This document shows, one piece after another, positions 31,088 to 41,405 of a DNA stretch of 64,000 nucleotides (positions are counted from its first letter, which is position 1; every line of letters starts with the position of its first letter). The stretch spans positions 2,997,001 through 3,061,000 of the forward strand of contig NZ_JARRCW010000001.1 in NCBI RefSeq assembly GCF_031501865.1, written 5' to 3'. Below the pieces are notes generated by a model. That model was not told the origin of the DNA. It was given only the letters and a program-made list of their open reading frames with translations, and made no database searches. The position numbers were made by a program, and so were the translations under genes. Origin of the DNA: Pseudovibrio sp. M1P-2-3 (GTDB lineage Bacteria; Pseudomonadota; Alphaproteobacteria; Rhizobiales; Stappiaceae).

Positions 31088-34066
31088 CTAAAGGTTCACA
31101 GGTCCAACAATCTCTTCAAAGACTTGCCGAACCTCTCCCTGTTTTTCCGCCAAATATTGCGTCAAACGCTTAAAATCCGGTTCTCCGCTGGAGGATACCA
31201 ACAGATCCAGAAGACCTTTTGGCGCAGTTTGCGGATTAAATTCGTTTTCCAAAGTCAGCTTGATAATCTGCGTAAGGGCCTCATAAAGCTCCAGAGCCGG
31301 AATAAGGGCCTGCGCATGATCATTGGAGAGGAATCCAGCCAGCTGCGCCTTTTTTAAGGCAGCTCCTGTACGCTGCTCCAAAACCGAGCTGTCCGCACGC
31401 GCATGGGCCAGCTGCAGATATTGAGCAATAAACTCGATATCCACCAGTCCGCCGGGAGCCTGCTTCAAATCCCACGGGGAGCTCGTCGGTTTTTCTTTCT
31501 GGATACGGGCGCGCATATCGCTAACATCAGTACGCAGCTTATCAAGATTTCTCTCGCTGGTAAGAACGTCTTCAATCACGCTCTCAAGGCGTACTTTGAA
31601 AGCCTCGCTGGAATAAGCCACCAGCCGCCCGCGCGTCAGGGCCAGATGTTCCCAAGTCCACGCTTCATTTTGCTGATAGCTTTGAAAAGCCGCTGCCCGT
31701 GTCGCCAACGGCCCCGAATTGCCGGAGGGCCGTAAGCGGAAGTCCACATCGAATAAAATCCCCTCCGCCGTTGGCGCCTTAAGAGCCGTCACCAGCCTCT
31801 GGGTTAAACGGCCAAAATACTGGCTGGGAGCAAGAGGACGCTCGCCATCACTTTGCACGCTAGCCTCCGGCATATCATAGAGCAGAATGAGATCCAGATC
31901 AGAGCTGCAGGTGATCTCTTTGCCGCCAAGCTTCCCCATTGCCAGAATTGCAAAGTCAGCATCTGGAATGGTTCCGTGTGTCTCTTGCAGCTGCGTTTCC
32001 ACCAGAGCGACAATTTTCTCCAAAACCGCTTCTGCCAGTATAGATAGCCCCTCACCCATTTGCAGTGGTGTGATTGTTCCAGATATCAGCCGAAGCCCCA
32101 AGTAGAACTGTTGCTCTTGCACAAAGATACGCGCACGGTCCAGCGCCTCCTCATAGAACTGCGCCTGATTGAGTGAGGTGGTCAGCGCCTGCCTGATTTC
32201 CTCGGCGCTTGGCACATCCCCGAAGAACGCAGGATCAAGCAGCGCATCCAGAACATGAACCCGCTTGGAGACAATGGCGGCCATGCGCGGGGAAACCCCC
32301 ATCACAGTTGCCAGCAAATTCAACAGGTGCGGGTTGGAGCGTAGCAACCCAAACAGCTGGACCCCCACGGGCAGCTTGGACAAGAACCGGTCGAAGGTCA
32401 GCAGGGCCTGATCAGCATTTTCCGTTTTTGCCAGCGCATCCAGCAGGACTGGCAGCAGCTCCGTCAGCAGCTCCCGCGATTTCGACGCCCGTACCGCCGG
32501 ATAGCGGCCATAATGCCACTCACGCACGATTTTTACAGCTTCTGCGGGCCGTTTGAAGCCCAATGTAGAAAGGGTCATCAAGGTCTCGGGGTCTTCATCA
32601 TCCCCTGTAAACACAAGATTTCCAAGAGAGTTGGTCAGCTCCGGCTCATTCTCAAACAAACTGGAATAGTGTTTTTGCACCACTTCGAACTCATGGGTAA
32701 TGCGCTCCACAAACCGCTCTTTATCCGCTTCCCCAAGAAGGTGGTAAATTCGCGCCAGCCCTTCTTCGTCCTCCGGCAAAATGTGTGTTTGCTCATCATT
32801 GACCATCTGGATACGGTGTTCAACATTGCGCAGATACCGGTAGGCCTTCGTCAGATCGTCCTGAACGCTTTGTTCTATCCAGCCACACTCAACCAACCCC
32901 TTCAAGGTAACCAAGGTACGTCTGTCGCGTAAATCCGGGTTACGCCCCCCTGCAATCAATTGTTGGGTCTGGGCAAAAAACTCGATCTCCCGAATACCGC
33001 CACGGCCAAGCTTCACATTGTGGCCGGCAACTTTAATAGTGCCAAACCCCTTGTGGGCATGGATCTGGCGTTTGATGGAATGCACATCGGAAATGGCCGC
33101 ATAGTCCAGATATTTGCGCCAGATAAACGGGCGTATTTCCTCAAGGAAAGAATAACCGGCCTCCACATCACCTGCGCATGGGCGCGCCTTGATCAATGCA
33201 GCCCTCTCCCAGTTTTGCCCCATGCTTTCATAGTAAATCAAGGCTGCAGCAACGGACATGGCCAGCGGTGTGGCTCCTGGATCAGGGCGCAAGCGCAGGT
33301 CAGTGCGAAACACATACCCATCACCGGTACGCTCGCTCATTATTTTTACAAGGCGCCGCGTCAGGCGAACAAACTCGGTCGGTGCCTCTATCTTGTCTTT
33401 CAGGCGGCAACGATCCCCATCATAAAAAACAATAAGGTCAATATCGGAGGAGTAATTCAGCTCCCCTGCCCCGTACTTGCCCATGGCAAGAATAAACAGG
33501 CCCGCATCCTTTTCAGGCTCCTCAGGATCGTTTGACGTAAACCGACCCCGACGTTCCAGATCACGAAGGCAAAAGCGAATGCAGGCGGTCAAGGCCGCGT
33601 CGGCAAAACGCGAGAGGGCCAATGTCACCTCTTCCTGCGGCCAGTATCCCGCAAGGTCTGCAAGAGCCGTGGCCAGTGCAATCTTTTGTTTGGCCTGACG
33701 CAGGGCGCTCATCAATTCGGCTTCTGTTTCATATCGGGTCTTGAGAATCTGTTCAATGCACCGCTCAATATAGTTAGAAGGGGCGCTTTCCAGTATCTTC
33801 AACAGGTCTGCTGGCCTTCGAAAGCAAATGCCGCGCAAATATGCAGAGTTTTCAAAGACCCCCATCAGGAACGGCTCTATTTGAGCAGAGCTTTTCAGCA
33901 GGTCAGTAAGCCCTCCACCGAGCCCGTGATCCTGACAGGAGCTTTTTAAGTCATTAAAAAACTCCTGCGCCAATACTTGATCAACGAAAACAGGTGTGCA
34001 GGCGATTGCATTCCCAAGGGCGTTCTCAAGTCTCGCTTCTGTCTCCGGGCTGGGTGCTTGTGACAT
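31088..34066 (-). CDS. glnE: Bifunctional glutamine synthetase adenylyltransferase/deadenylyltransferase GlnE
   Basis: 992 residues, typical of the family. Two nucleotidyltransferase domains are visible: the N-terminal adenylyl-removing domain with 'LAMGKYGAGELNYSSDIDLI' (about residue 195) and the C-terminal adenylylating domain with 'LAMGKLGGKEITCSSDLDLI' (about residue 705). Each carries the DxD metal motif and is followed by a GlnD PII-type helical region. GlnE adds or removes AMP on glutamine synthetase in response to PII and glutamine. Its start overlaps the end of the sensor-kinase gene by 41 bases, indicating coupled expression with that two-component system, as in other rhizobia-like genomes. 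Confidence 0.96.
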   Translation of the reverse strand: MSQAPSPETEARLENALGNAIACTPVFVDQVLAQEFFNDLKSSCQDHGLGGGLTDLLKSSAQIEPFLMGVFENSAYLRGICFRRPADLLKILESAPSNYIERCIEQILKTRYETEAELMSALRQAKQKIALATALADLAGYWPQEEVTLALSRFADAALTACIRFCLRDLERRGRFTSNDPEEPEKDAGLFILAMGKYGAGELNYSSDIDLIVFYDGDRCRLKDKIEAPTEFVRLTRRLVKIMSERTGDGYVFRTDLRLRPDPGATPLAMSVAAALIYYESMGQNWERAALIKARPCAGDVEAGYSFLEEIRPFIWRKYLDYAAISDVHSIKRQIHAHKGFGTIKVAGHNVKLGRGGIREIEFFAQTQQLIAGGRNPDLRDRRTLVTLKGLVECGWIEQSVQDDLTKAYRYLRNVEHRIQMVNDEQTHILPEDEEGLARIYHLLGEADKERFVERITHEFEVVQKHYSSLFENEPELTNSLGNLVFTGDDEDPETLMTLSTLGFKRPAEAVKIVREWHYGRYPAVRASKSRELLTELLPVLLDALAKTENADQALLTFDRFLSKLPVGVQLFGLLRSNPHLLNLLATVMGVSPRMAAIVSKRVHVLDALLDPAFFGDVPSAEEIRQALTTSLNQAQFYEEALDRARIFVQEQQFYLGLRLISGTITPLQMGEGLSILAEAVLEKIVALVETQLQETHGTIPDADFAILAMGKLGGKEITCSSDLDLILLYDMPEASVQSDGERPLAPSQYFGRLTQRLVTALKAPTAEGILFDVDFRLRPSGNSGPLATRAAAFQSYQQNEAWTWEHLALTRGRLVAYSSEAFKVRLESVIEDVLTSERNLDKLRTDVSDMRARIQKEKPTSSPWDLKQAPGGLVDIEFIAQYLQLAHARADSSVLEQRTGAALKKAQLAGFLSNDHAQALIPALELYEALTQIIKLTLENEFNPQTAPKGLLDLLVSSSGEPDFKRLTQYLAEKQGEVRQVFEEIVGPVNL

Positions 34067-35513
34067 GGTCTCTCCTGCCTAATCGTGTTCGAGCAGCCTT
34101 CTCTTGCAGTTTGGGAAGAGACAGGACAACTTTTAGCCCCGGCATCGCGCTTTCCAGCTGCAAGCCTCCGCTGTGAAGCGACATAACCGCCTTTACGAGT
34201 GATAACCCAAGACCCGATCCCGGTTCAGTTCGACTTTCGTCGAGGCGTACAAAGCGGTCGCAAACGTATTCCCTTTGCTCCTCGCCAATTCCGCGGCCAT
34301 TGTCACTCACTTCCACAAATACCGTTTCCCCTTCTACCCGCAGTGTGACACGAATTTTCTGGCTAACAGCATCATCTTCCGGCCTACCATATTTCAAAGC
34401 GTTTTCAATAATATTTGCAATGGCTTGTGAAAGAAGTTCCCGATCACCCGTTACTTGTACACCGTCTTCCAGATCAGCTTCAAAGCCAACCTCCTCCATT
34501 TCCGCAACGGGTTCATAAAGCTCACAAATATCGTGGGTAATCTGGGTCAGATTCACCGGATTCTGTCTTGCTCCCGAAGATCCCGCCTCAACGCGTGATA
34601 TGCGCAGGAGTGCATTAAAAATACCGATAATCTCGTCGGTCTCCACCAAGACCTCTTCCAATGCCCCCCGATTTACGTTTGGCCCCTTGTCTTGTCTAAG
34701 GTGCGCTTCAACACGGCCTCTCATACGGGTCAAAGGCGTTTTCAGGTCATGGGCAATGTTATCTGAAACCTCTTTCAAACCTTTCATCAGGTCTTCGATC
34801 CGGTCCAGCATGGTGTTGAGGTTCACTGCAAGGCGGTCAAATTCGTCCCCGTTTCCAGTCACTTTAAGACGGTCGGACAAGTCCCCGTTCATCAAGGTTT
34901 CGCTGGTGCGGGTCATGCCGTCAATACGCTTGAGAACCCGCTGGTTTACAAAAAACCATGTGATTGCTGCAACAACCACCATAACACCCAGCCATAACCG
35001 CAGAGCCTGATTGAGCAAATCATGAAAACGCGATTGCTCTTGCAAATCACGCCCCACCAGCAGGCGAAAATTTCCGGGAAGATCATAGAAGCGAACAGCT
35101 GCATGATAGCTTTTCTTGCGATCTTCTGCATCCGTATAGCTGGTAACCAGATGATGGTACTTGATAAACTCCAGCTCGCTATCTGCAGTTCCCGTTATTT
35201 GATCGGGCAGGCTCTGGATATTTCCCGTTATATAATTTCCAGAAAAATCAATCAGGAGGTAGAGGGGCGCATCGGGCCTGCTGTCACGGCTGTTGATCGC
35301 TTTAACCAGCCCACTCATTCCCCCAAGGTCATAGCGTTCCATGAGGTCGGAGGCTTCCGCATCAATGGACTTTTCAACCTGCCCCCCCATCAACGCATTG
35401 GTGTTTTGAGAAATATAAACAAACAAAAACCCTGAAAGGGCCGAGAACGACCCTATGTAAATCAAGGCAAGGCGGAAGGCAGTTGTCCGTAAAATTCTAG
35501 CAAGAGCTGTCAC
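34026..35513 (-). CDS. Sensor histidine kinase (HAMP type) upstream of glnE
   Basis: 495 residues from a GTG at 35513 that overlaps the end of the response-regulator gene by 17 bases. The frame runs further upstream but only inside the regulator gene. Two membrane segments ('LALIYIGSFSALSGFLFVYI' and 'LWLGVMVVVAAITWFFV') flank a periplasmic region of about 140 residues. HAMP ('RIDGMTRTSETLMNGDLSDR'), HisKA with 'SDNIAHDLKTPLTRMRGRVE' and HATPase boxes 'ENALKYG', 'DNGRGIG', 'GSGLGLSLVKAVMSLH' follow. It phosphorylates the adjacent OmpR-type regulator. The signal is unknown; the link to degP suggests an envelope cue. Confidence 0.9.
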   Translation of the reverse strand: MTALARILRTTAFRLALIYIGSFSALSGFLFVYISQNTNALMGGQVEKSIDAEASDLMERYDLGGMSGLVKAINSRDSRPDAPLYLLIDFSGNYITGNIQSLPDQITGTADSELEFIKYHHLVTSYTDAEDRKKSYHAAVRFYDLPGNFRLLVGRDLQEQSRFHDLLNQALRLWLGVMVVVAAITWFFVNQRVLKRIDGMTRTSETLMNGDLSDRLKVTGNGDEFDRLAVNLNTMLDRIEDLMKGLKEVSDNIAHDLKTPLTRMRGRVEAHLRQDKGPNVNRGALEEVLVETDEIIGIFNALLRISRVEAGSSGARQNPVNLTQITHDICELYEPVAEMEEVGFEADLEDGVQVTGDRELLSQAIANIIENALKYGRPEDDAVSQKIRVTLRVEGETVFVEVSDNGRGIGEEQREYVCDRFVRLDESRTEPGSGLGLSLVKAVMSLHSGGLQLESAMPGLKVVLSLPKLQEKAARTRLGRRDHVTSTQPGDRSET

Positions 35514-36177
35514 GGATTGTATATCCCGAACCACGAACAGTGTGTAAAAGCTGGGTCTCAAAGCCCTTGTCGATTTTTGAACGTAGCCGCGATATGTGCA
35601 CATCAATCACATTTGTCTGCGGATCAAAATGATAATCCCAAACGTTTTCCAGCAGCATCGTGCGCGTGACAACCTGTCCGGCATTTTTCATCAGGTACTC
35701 CAGCAGGCGGAACTCGCGTGGCTGCAAAGTCAGCTCCTGATTGTTACGGCTGACCGTGTGGGCAAGGCGGTCCAGAACCAGATCACCAACTTGGAGTGTC
35801 GTCTCAATTGCACCTGGGGCCTGACGACGGTCCAGCGCTTCAATTCTAGCCAGCAACTCGGAAACGGCATAGGGTTTTGGCAGATAATCATCACCACCGG
35901 CCCGCAGGCCTTTTACCCGATCATCCACCTGAGACAGTGCGGAAATGATCAGAACAGGCGTTGTATTACCCGATTTACGCAGCTCTTGAATAATCGATAA
36001 CCCATCCCGCTTTGGCAGCATTCGGTCGACGACAAGAACATCCCATTGCATGGCAAGTGCCATTTCCAGACCCTGCTCGCCATCTGCGGCAAGATCTGGT
36101 GTATGCCCCTCTTCCTTTAGCGCTTTAGCTAGAAAGTGCGCGGCTTCCCGATCGTCTTCGATTATCAAGATTTTCAT
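35497..36177 (-). CDS. OmpR-family response regulator
   Basis: 226 residues. The receiver domain has the acidic pair in 'KILIIEDDREAAHFLAKAL', the phospho-accepting Asp in 'VLVVDRMLPKRDGLSIIQEL' (about residue 51) and the switch Lys in 'GDDYLPKPYAVSELLARIEA'. The C-terminal winged helix ends 'NVIDVHISRLRSKIDKGFET', 'LLHTVRGSGYTIRD'. It is cotranscribed with the kinase and lies downstream of degP on the same strand across a hairpin. Control of degP or envelope genes is a reasonable guess from position. Confidence 0.92.
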   Translation of the reverse strand: MKILIIEDDREAAHFLAKALKEEGHTPDLAADGEQGLEMALAMQWDVLVVDRMLPKRDGLSIIQELRKSGNTTPVLIISALSQVDDRVKGLRAGGDDYLPKPYAVSELLARIEALDRRQAPGAIETTLQVGDLVLDRLAHTVSRNNQELTLQPREFRLLEYLMKNAGQVVTRTMLLENVWDYHFDPQTNVIDVHISRLRSKIDKGFETQLLHTVRGSGYTIRDSSC

Positions 36178-36355
36178 TGGAGCTACCCCTGTGTTGTTTT
36201 TCTTCAGTGTACATCAGGTTTCGTTAGCGAATGCATACAAAAACAGCGGCCCTAGCCGCTATTTCTCCTCAGTTACCGAAAGATTAACAGCTACCTTAGG
36301 ACCATTCAAAGCACATTTAAGTGTAATCTGCTTTTGTAAAGACAAGGAAATCAAT

Positions 36356-36386
36356 GCGGGGCACCATTTGGGCGCTGGTGCCCCGC
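36356..36386 (-). terminator. Strong stem-loop between degP and the response-regulator gene
   Basis: GCGGGGCACCA and TGGTGCCCCGC form a perfect 11-bp stem around a 9-base loop. On the minus strand the following bases are ATTGATTTCC, only a weak U tract, so it may act as a partial terminator or as a 3' stabiliser of degP mRNA. Confidence 0.55.
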
Positions 36387-36454
36387 TTTGTGAGACACAT
36401 GAAGCAAGTGGGAGGTAACCCGCTCCATGTCTCCGTCATTGTCCTCTAAAGTAT

Positions 36455-38008
36455 CTAGGATTCATCAAGTGGAATTGCAACAAACAAGGTATTATTGTTG
36501 TTGTTCACCCGCAATAAAACTGCCTTACGGCCCTGTTCCTTTGCAGCTTCAACCTGCATTGCAACCTCTGCAGGTGTCGTGACATCTTTCCCCGAAACCT
36601 GCTTGATGATGCTTCCTTTTCTCAAACCCTTGTCAGCTGCCGGACTGTCAGGTGCCACGTTCATAACCAAGACACCTGGTTCATCCACGCCGGCTTCTTC
36701 CGCGCTCACCAATTCAAGGCCAAGGCTCTCCACAAGGGCTGTTCCGCTTTGGCTTTCTTTATCCGGTGAGGAGGCTTGGCTCTTTTCTTCGGGAATGGTT
36801 CCAAGTTTCACCTTGGTGTTCTCAATCGAGCCATCCCGCCAGAACTTGATATCCACCGAGGTGCCGGGAGAAAACGCCGCGATAGCCTTTGCCAGCTCGC
36901 GCGGTCCGTTTACTTCTTCTCCGTCCACTTCAAGGATGATATCACCGGCTTTGAAGCCTGCGGCCTTTGCCGGAGTATCCGGCTGCACTTCGGCAACCAA
37001 AGTCCCCTTGGTATTATCCAGTCCAAGAGACGCTGCAATATCTTCTGTAACAGGTTGAATCTGCACGCCCAGCCAGCCGCGGGTAACCGCTCCGTCCTCT
37101 TTCAAGTCAGTGATAATTTTCTTGGCCGTGGATGCAGGGATAGCAAAAGCGATACCAACATTACCGCCGCTTGGGCTGATGATTGCCGAGTTCACCCCGA
37201 TCACCTGACCATTGATATTAAAAGCCGGACCTCCGGAGTTGCCACGGTTCACCGATGCATCAATCTGGATAAAGTCATCGTAAAGTCCGGCGCCAATGTC
37301 ACGCCCGCGGGCAGACACAATACCAGCAGTCACCGTACCGCCCAGACCGAAGGGGTTCCCTACAGCCACAACCCATTCACCAACGAACGGCGCTTTATCG
37401 GCAAATTCTACATAATCAAAATCGTTCTTACCGCCATCCACTTTCAGCAGTGCAAGGTCGGAGCGCTCATCGGCACCTACCAGCTTGGCATCATACTCGG
37501 TCCCGTCACTAGTGATCACAGTGAACTCGGTTCCATCTCCAACCACATGCTCGTTGGTGACCACATAGCCATCTTCTGAAATAAAGAAGCCGGAGCCTTG
37601 AGACTGACCGAAGCGCTTGGGAGCTTTCTTCTGCGTCTCCTCATCTCCTTGCCCGCCCCAGCCTTTACCGCCAAACTCCCGGAAAAAACGTTGTAACGGA
37701 TGGTCGCCGGGCATATCCCGGAACATGGGTGGGATACCGCTATTTGCGCTTGGCCCCTTAATTTCGGAGCGAACCCGAACACTAACAACGGCGGGCTGCA
37801 CTGCTTCTACAACCGGCGCAAAATTCGCAATGGCTGGAGCATTCACACGGACCGGATCAGCAAAGGCAGGGCTACTATCAAATGTAATCGGGGCAACCAA
37901 TGATCCGGTAAGACCCAGAGCCATAACCCCTGCCAACAGTTTTTTCTTACGCTTTGATTTCAAAATTCGCAAAGGCGACGCAGCAAGAGGCTTACCGGTC
38001 TTATCCAT
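36455..38008 (-). CDS. degP: DegP/HtrA-type periplasmic serine protease (Do family)
   Basis: 517 residues from ATG 38008 with GGGAG about 9 bases upstream; the frame extends 25 codons further without support. A basic, hydrophobic signal region ('SKRKKKLLAGVMALGLTGSL') leads to the trypsin-like domain with catalytic His in 'GYVVTNEHVVGDGTEFTVIT', Asp in 'DERSDLALLKVD' and Ser in 'SVNRGNSGGPAFNINGQVIG'. Two PDZ domains follow ('GWLGVQIQPVTEDIAASLGL' and the C-terminal 'VMNVAPDSPAADKGLRKGSI'). It degrades or refolds damaged envelope proteins. Proximity to the two-component system and to the ccm genes is conserved in rhizobia. Confidence 0.94.
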   Translation of the reverse strand: MDKTGKPLAASPLRILKSKRKKKLLAGVMALGLTGSLVAPITFDSSPAFADPVRVNAPAIANFAPVVEAVQPAVVSVRVRSEIKGPSANSGIPPMFRDMPGDHPLQRFFREFGGKGWGGQGDEETQKKAPKRFGQSQGSGFFISEDGYVVTNEHVVGDGTEFTVITSDGTEYDAKLVGADERSDLALLKVDGGKNDFDYVEFADKAPFVGEWVVAVGNPFGLGGTVTAGIVSARGRDIGAGLYDDFIQIDASVNRGNSGGPAFNINGQVIGVNSAIISPSGGNVGIAFAIPASTAKKIITDLKEDGAVTRGWLGVQIQPVTEDIAASLGLDNTKGTLVAEVQPDTPAKAAGFKAGDIILEVDGEEVNGPRELAKAIAAFSPGTSVDIKFWRDGSIENTKVKLGTIPEEKSQASSPDKESQSGTALVESLGLELVSAEEAGVDEPGVLVMNVAPDSPAADKGLRKGSIIKQVSGKDVTTPAEVAMQVEAAKEQGRKAVLLRVNNNNNTLFVAIPLDES

Positions 38009-38204
38009 AAATAGTTCTCCCAAATAAACTATGAAAGTGGGCGTTACAGCACACACCACACCTAGATATCCATCTAAATGCAACCCTAGCGTGGCAAACC
38101 TTACACAAACCTATCCAATACATTAAATTTCTGTAATTTATGACGCATTTCAATGAAAAGGCGTGAAAGAAGGCCGAGGCTTGCCGGTTATTGCCAAAAA
38201 CATG

Positions 38205-38245
38205 AAAAAGGCCCTCTTACCTATGAGAAGTAAGAGGGCCTTTTT
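38205..38245 (-). terminator. Intrinsic terminator of the ccm operon (bidirectional structure)
   Basis: A 16-bp perfect stem, AAAAAGGCCCTCTTAC at 38205-38220 against its complement at 38230-38245 with a 9-base loop, carries A and T tracts on both sides. It lies between ccmH and degP, so it ends ccm transcription on the minus strand. Confidence 0.9.
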
Positions 38246-38332
38246 GGAGGGCTCAAGTCCCTATAATTTCAAGCAGCACCAGCAGATTGAACTTAAATCA
38301 ATGTCAGCACAGCGTGCTTTGAAGGGCTGTGT

Positions 38333-38815
38333 TTACTCTTGGTTAAACAGCTTCTCCAATTCTTTCTTTTCTTCATCAGTCAGCTCTGCCGGGCCTGTTT
38401 TTTGCGGGGTTGCATCGCTTTTCCTGCGCCTGCGCGCTACATAAACCAGCAAGCCCCCACCAATCAGCAATATGGCAGGCCCTGCCCCCCAAAGCACCCA
38501 TGTGTGGGGCGCAAAGCGGGGCTTGAGCAAAATGAACTCACCATAACGGGAAACAAGAAAGTCCAGAACCTGTGCGTCACTGTCACCTTTAACAAGGCGC
38601 TCACGAACCAGAAGGCGCAGATCCTTTGCAAGCTCCGCGTTGGAATCGTCAATGGACTGGTTTTGGCAAACCACACAGCGGATCTCCAGAGAAAGGTCTC
38701 TCGCCCTTTGTTCCAAAGCAGGGTCATCCAGCCGTTCATTCGGGTTCACAGCATAGGCTGCACCACCAAACAACAGGAAAAAACTGGCAACAGCAGAAAA
38801 AACAAGACGTTTCAT
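38333..38815 (-). CDS. ccmH: Cytochrome c biogenesis protein CcmH (CycL)
   Basis: 160 residues: a signal peptide ('[20 protein letters not shown]'), the redox motif in '[20 protein letters not shown]' (CxxC), the helical '[20 protein letters not shown]' region and a C-terminal membrane anchor ('[20 protein letters not shown]'). CcmH keeps apocytochrome c cysteines reduced and presents the apoprotein to CcmF for haem attachment in the periplasm. The ATG lies 4 bases after ccmF. Last gene of the operon, followed by a strong terminator. Confidence 0.95.
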   Translation of the reverse strand: MKRLVFSAVASFFLLFGGAAYAVNPNERLDDPALEQRARDLSLEIRCVVCQNQSIDDSNAELAKDLRLLVRERLVKGDSDAQVLDFLVSRYGEFILLKPRFAPHTWVLWGAGPAILLIGGGLLVYVARRRRKSDATPQKTGPAELTDEEKKELEKLFNQE

Positions 38816-38819
38816 TGAT

Positions 38820-40811
38820 TTACTCCGCTACCGCCGGACTGGCGTTCAATCGTACTTTGCGGGCGGGAACCGGCGCTCCCACACGTAATCTACGATCACA
38901 AAAGGCAATAAGTCCAGCAAAGGCCATCACAAAACAGCCGAACCAGATAAGCGTGATCATCGGCTTTTCATAGATGCGTGTCACCACGCCGCCTTTCTCG
39001 TTGTAATCGCCTACCGCAAAATAGATCTGTGACAGGCCGAAAGTGGCGATAGAGGTTTCACTCATAGGTCGGCCGCTGGCATTATAGACCCGCTTGGCAG
39101 GCGTCATTTCACGAACAGCCTCACCATCCTTACTCACTGTAAAGTGGGCAATACGTTCCACATAGTTCGGGCCCCGCTGGTCGGCGCTGCCATCATAGGA
39201 CACTTCATAGCCAGAGACATTCAACTTATCTCCGGGATAAAGAACCTGAACCATTTCCGTCTGGAATGCAGATACGGTCACAATTCCAAGTGCCACCAAG
39301 CCAAAACCCATGTGCCCAAAAGCTGCGGACCAAGCTGTTAACGGTAGTCCTTTCAGGCGGCTCATACCGCGAGCAAAACCTACTTTGCGGAATTTGACGC
39401 GGTCCAGAATATCAAAAACCGAACCCACGATTACCCAAAAAGCAATACCGATAGCCAGAGCAGTTAGGAAACCGGTGTTCCCATAATACCAGTTCAAAAG
39501 ACCTGCTGCGATAATCGCGAGAACAAATGCCCCCGTCAGGCGTTGGGAAACACCTTTTAGATCACCACGCTTCCATGCCAGCATCTGCCCGAAGGGTATC
39601 GCCAGCATCACCGGCACCATCAACGGCCCGAATGTGAGGTTGAAGAACGGCGCACCAACGGAGATCTTATCTCCGGTGATAATCTCCAGAACCAAGGGGT
39701 ACAGCGTTCCAAAAAACACAACGGCTGTTGCCGTGGTCAGGAACAGGTTGTTGAACACCAAACCGCCTTCACGGCTGATAGGTGCGAAAATTCCGCCTTG
39801 TTTAAGCAATGGTGCACGCCAGGCAAACAAGGAGAGCGAGCCGCCAATGAATATCATCAGGATCGTGAGGATATAAAGGCCGCGTTCTGGGTCCACTGCA
39901 AAGGCGTGAACGGATGTAAGAACACCGGAGCGCACAAGGAACGTACCCAAAAGCGACAACGAAAATGTAACAATCGCCAGAAATACAGTCCACACTTTCA
40001 AGGCATTGCGTTTTTCCATGACAATGGCAGAGTGCAGCAGGGCTGTTCCGGTGAGCCATGGCATGAACGAGGCGTTCTCAACTGGATCCCAGAACCACCA
40101 GCCACCCCAGCCCAGCTCGTAGTAAGCCCAGTAGGAGCCCATGGCGATGCCAAGGGTGAGAAAAATCCAAGAAAGCAGAACCCAAGGGCGAACCCAGCGC
40201 GCCCATGCCGCGTCAATGCGCCCCAAAAGAAGAGCCGCCGTTGCAAAGGCAAACACAATGGAAAAGCCCACATAGCCAACATAGAGCAAAGGCGGGTGAA
40301 TAGCTAAGCCCACATCTTGCAACATAGGGTTCAGGTCTTGCCCCTGCATTGGCGGATTAGCAACACGGGAAAACGGACTGGAGGCGAGTGTTACAAAGGA
40401 GATGAACGCCAAGGACACCCAGCCCTGTACACCAATGGTCGCTGCCCGAAGCTGGCGCGGAATATTGCGGCTGAAACCAGCAACAAGCGCCCCGAATAAG
40501 GTGAGGATGAGAACCCAAAGCAGAACGGACCCCTCATGGTTCCCCCAAACCCCGGATATCTTGTAGATCAAGGGTTTATCGGAATGGGAGTTCTCATAGA
40601 CATTCAGAACCGAGAAATCCGAGTTCAGGTAAGCCCATGTGAGCGCCGCAAACGATAGGAGAACCAAAAGAAACGAAGCAATTGCAAGCGGCGGCGCCAT
40701 AGCCATGAGCCGCTCGTCTTTCTTTATAGCCCCCCAAACGGGAAAGACAGACTGTATCAAAGACACCACCAACGCTAAAATCAAAGCGTAGTGGCCAAGT
40801 TCAATAATCAT
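38820..40811 (-). CDS. ccmF: Haem lyase subunit CcmF (CycK)
   Basis: 663 residues with about 15 membrane segments. The tryptophan-rich WWD motif is clear in '[20 protein letters not shown]' (about residue 235), with the flanking conserved His residues ('[20 protein letters not shown]' and '[20 protein letters not shown]') that ligate haem. CcmF transfers haem from holo-CcmE to apocytochrome c together with CcmH and CcmI. Encoded in the conserved order ccmI-ccmE-ccmF-ccmH (cycHJKL). Confidence 0.96.
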   Translation of the reverse strand: MIIELGHYALILALVVSLIQSVFPVWGAIKKDERLMAMAPPLAIASFLLVLLSFAALTWAYLNSDFSVLNVYENSHSDKPLIYKISGVWGNHEGSVLLWVLILTLFGALVAGFSRNIPRQLRAATIGVQGWVSLAFISFVTLASSPFSRVANPPMQGQDLNPMLQDVGLAIHPPLLYVGYVGFSIVFAFATAALLLGRIDAAWARWVRPWVLLSWIFLTLGIAMGSYWAYYELGWGGWWFWDPVENASFMPWLTGTALLHSAIVMEKRNALKVWTVFLAIVTFSLSLLGTFLVRSGVLTSVHAFAVDPERGLYILTILMIFIGGSLSLFAWRAPLLKQGGIFAPISREGGLVFNNLFLTTATAVVFFGTLYPLVLEIITGDKISVGAPFFNLTFGPLMVPVMLAIPFGQMLAWKRGDLKGVSQRLTGAFVLAIIAAGLLNWYYGNTGFLTALAIGIAFWVIVGSVFDILDRVKFRKVGFARGMSRLKGLPLTAWSAAFGHMGFGLVALGIVTVSAFQTEMVQVLYPGDKLNVSGYEVSYDGSADQRGPNYVERIAHFTVSKDGEAVREMTPAKRVYNASGRPMSETSIATFGLSQIYFAVGDYNEKGGVVTRIYEKPMITLIWFGCFVMAFAGLIAFCDRRLRVGAPVPARKVRLNASPAVAE

Positions 40812-40876
40812 TCTCGCTCCGGTCCATTCCTAGTAGGTGGGCTTTGTTTTTTCTTAAACCTTTAAAGGCGGAGCCC

Positions 40877-41335
40877 TTAGCTGCCAGTCTGCTGTTCGTC
40901 ATAAAGGTGGTCTTGCTCTTTAAGGGCTTCATAAACTTCTTTTGGCATGTAGTTTTCATCGTGCTTGGCAAGCACTTGGTCCGCTACAAAAGTGCCTTGC
41001 TTGTTCACATAGCCTTCAGCAACGATGCCTTGGCCTTCACGGAACAGATCAGGAAGAATGCCCGTATAACTCACGGGTACAGTCGAGGCGTTGTCAGTTA
41101 CAATAAAGGTAACGGTGCCACCCTCGCCATTTTCCAAGGAACCATCTTCAACCAGCCCCCCAAGGCGGATACGCTTTCCCTGCTCAATCTTATTGGCAGC
41201 AATATCAGAGGGCGACTGGAAAAAGGCGATCTGGTCATCCAGAGCAAACAGGATCAATCCGGCCGCGCCAGCCAGAACCACTCCAGCCAGTCCAATCAGC
41301 GTTAGTCTTCGTTGTTTACGTGTCATTTGCGTCAA
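40877..41335 (-). CDS. ccmE: Periplasmic haem chaperone CcmE (CycJ)
   Basis: 152 residues: basic N-terminus '[20 protein letters not shown]' with one membrane anchor, the OB-fold region '[20 protein letters not shown]', and the covalent haem-binding histidine in '[20 protein letters not shown]' (about residue 131). It ferries haem to CcmF. It lies between ccmI and ccmF on the same strand. A full-length, ordinary member of the family. Confidence 0.96.
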   Translation of the reverse strand: MTQMTRKQRRLTLIGLAGVVLAGAAGLILFALDDQIAFFQSPSDIAANKIEQGKRIRLGGLVEDGSLENGEGGTVTFIVTDNASTVPVSYTGILPDLFREGQGIVAEGYVNKQGTFVADQVLAKHDENYMPKEVYEALKEQDHLYDEQQTGS

Positions 41336-41405
41336 ATCCGCCAGTTTAAAAGGGGAAGTCCAAATCAGGCCCTTCTATACGGACCCTGTTTTGGACAAAA
41401 CCGGT

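Noticed and set aside
32209-33535. Several 115-190 codon plus-strand frames opposite glnE
   Set aside because: All are antisense to conserved GlnE sequence with no ribosome sites or domains.
36776-37579. 267-codon open frame on the plus strand
   Set aside because: Antisense to degP, whose catalytic triad and PDZ domains are clear.
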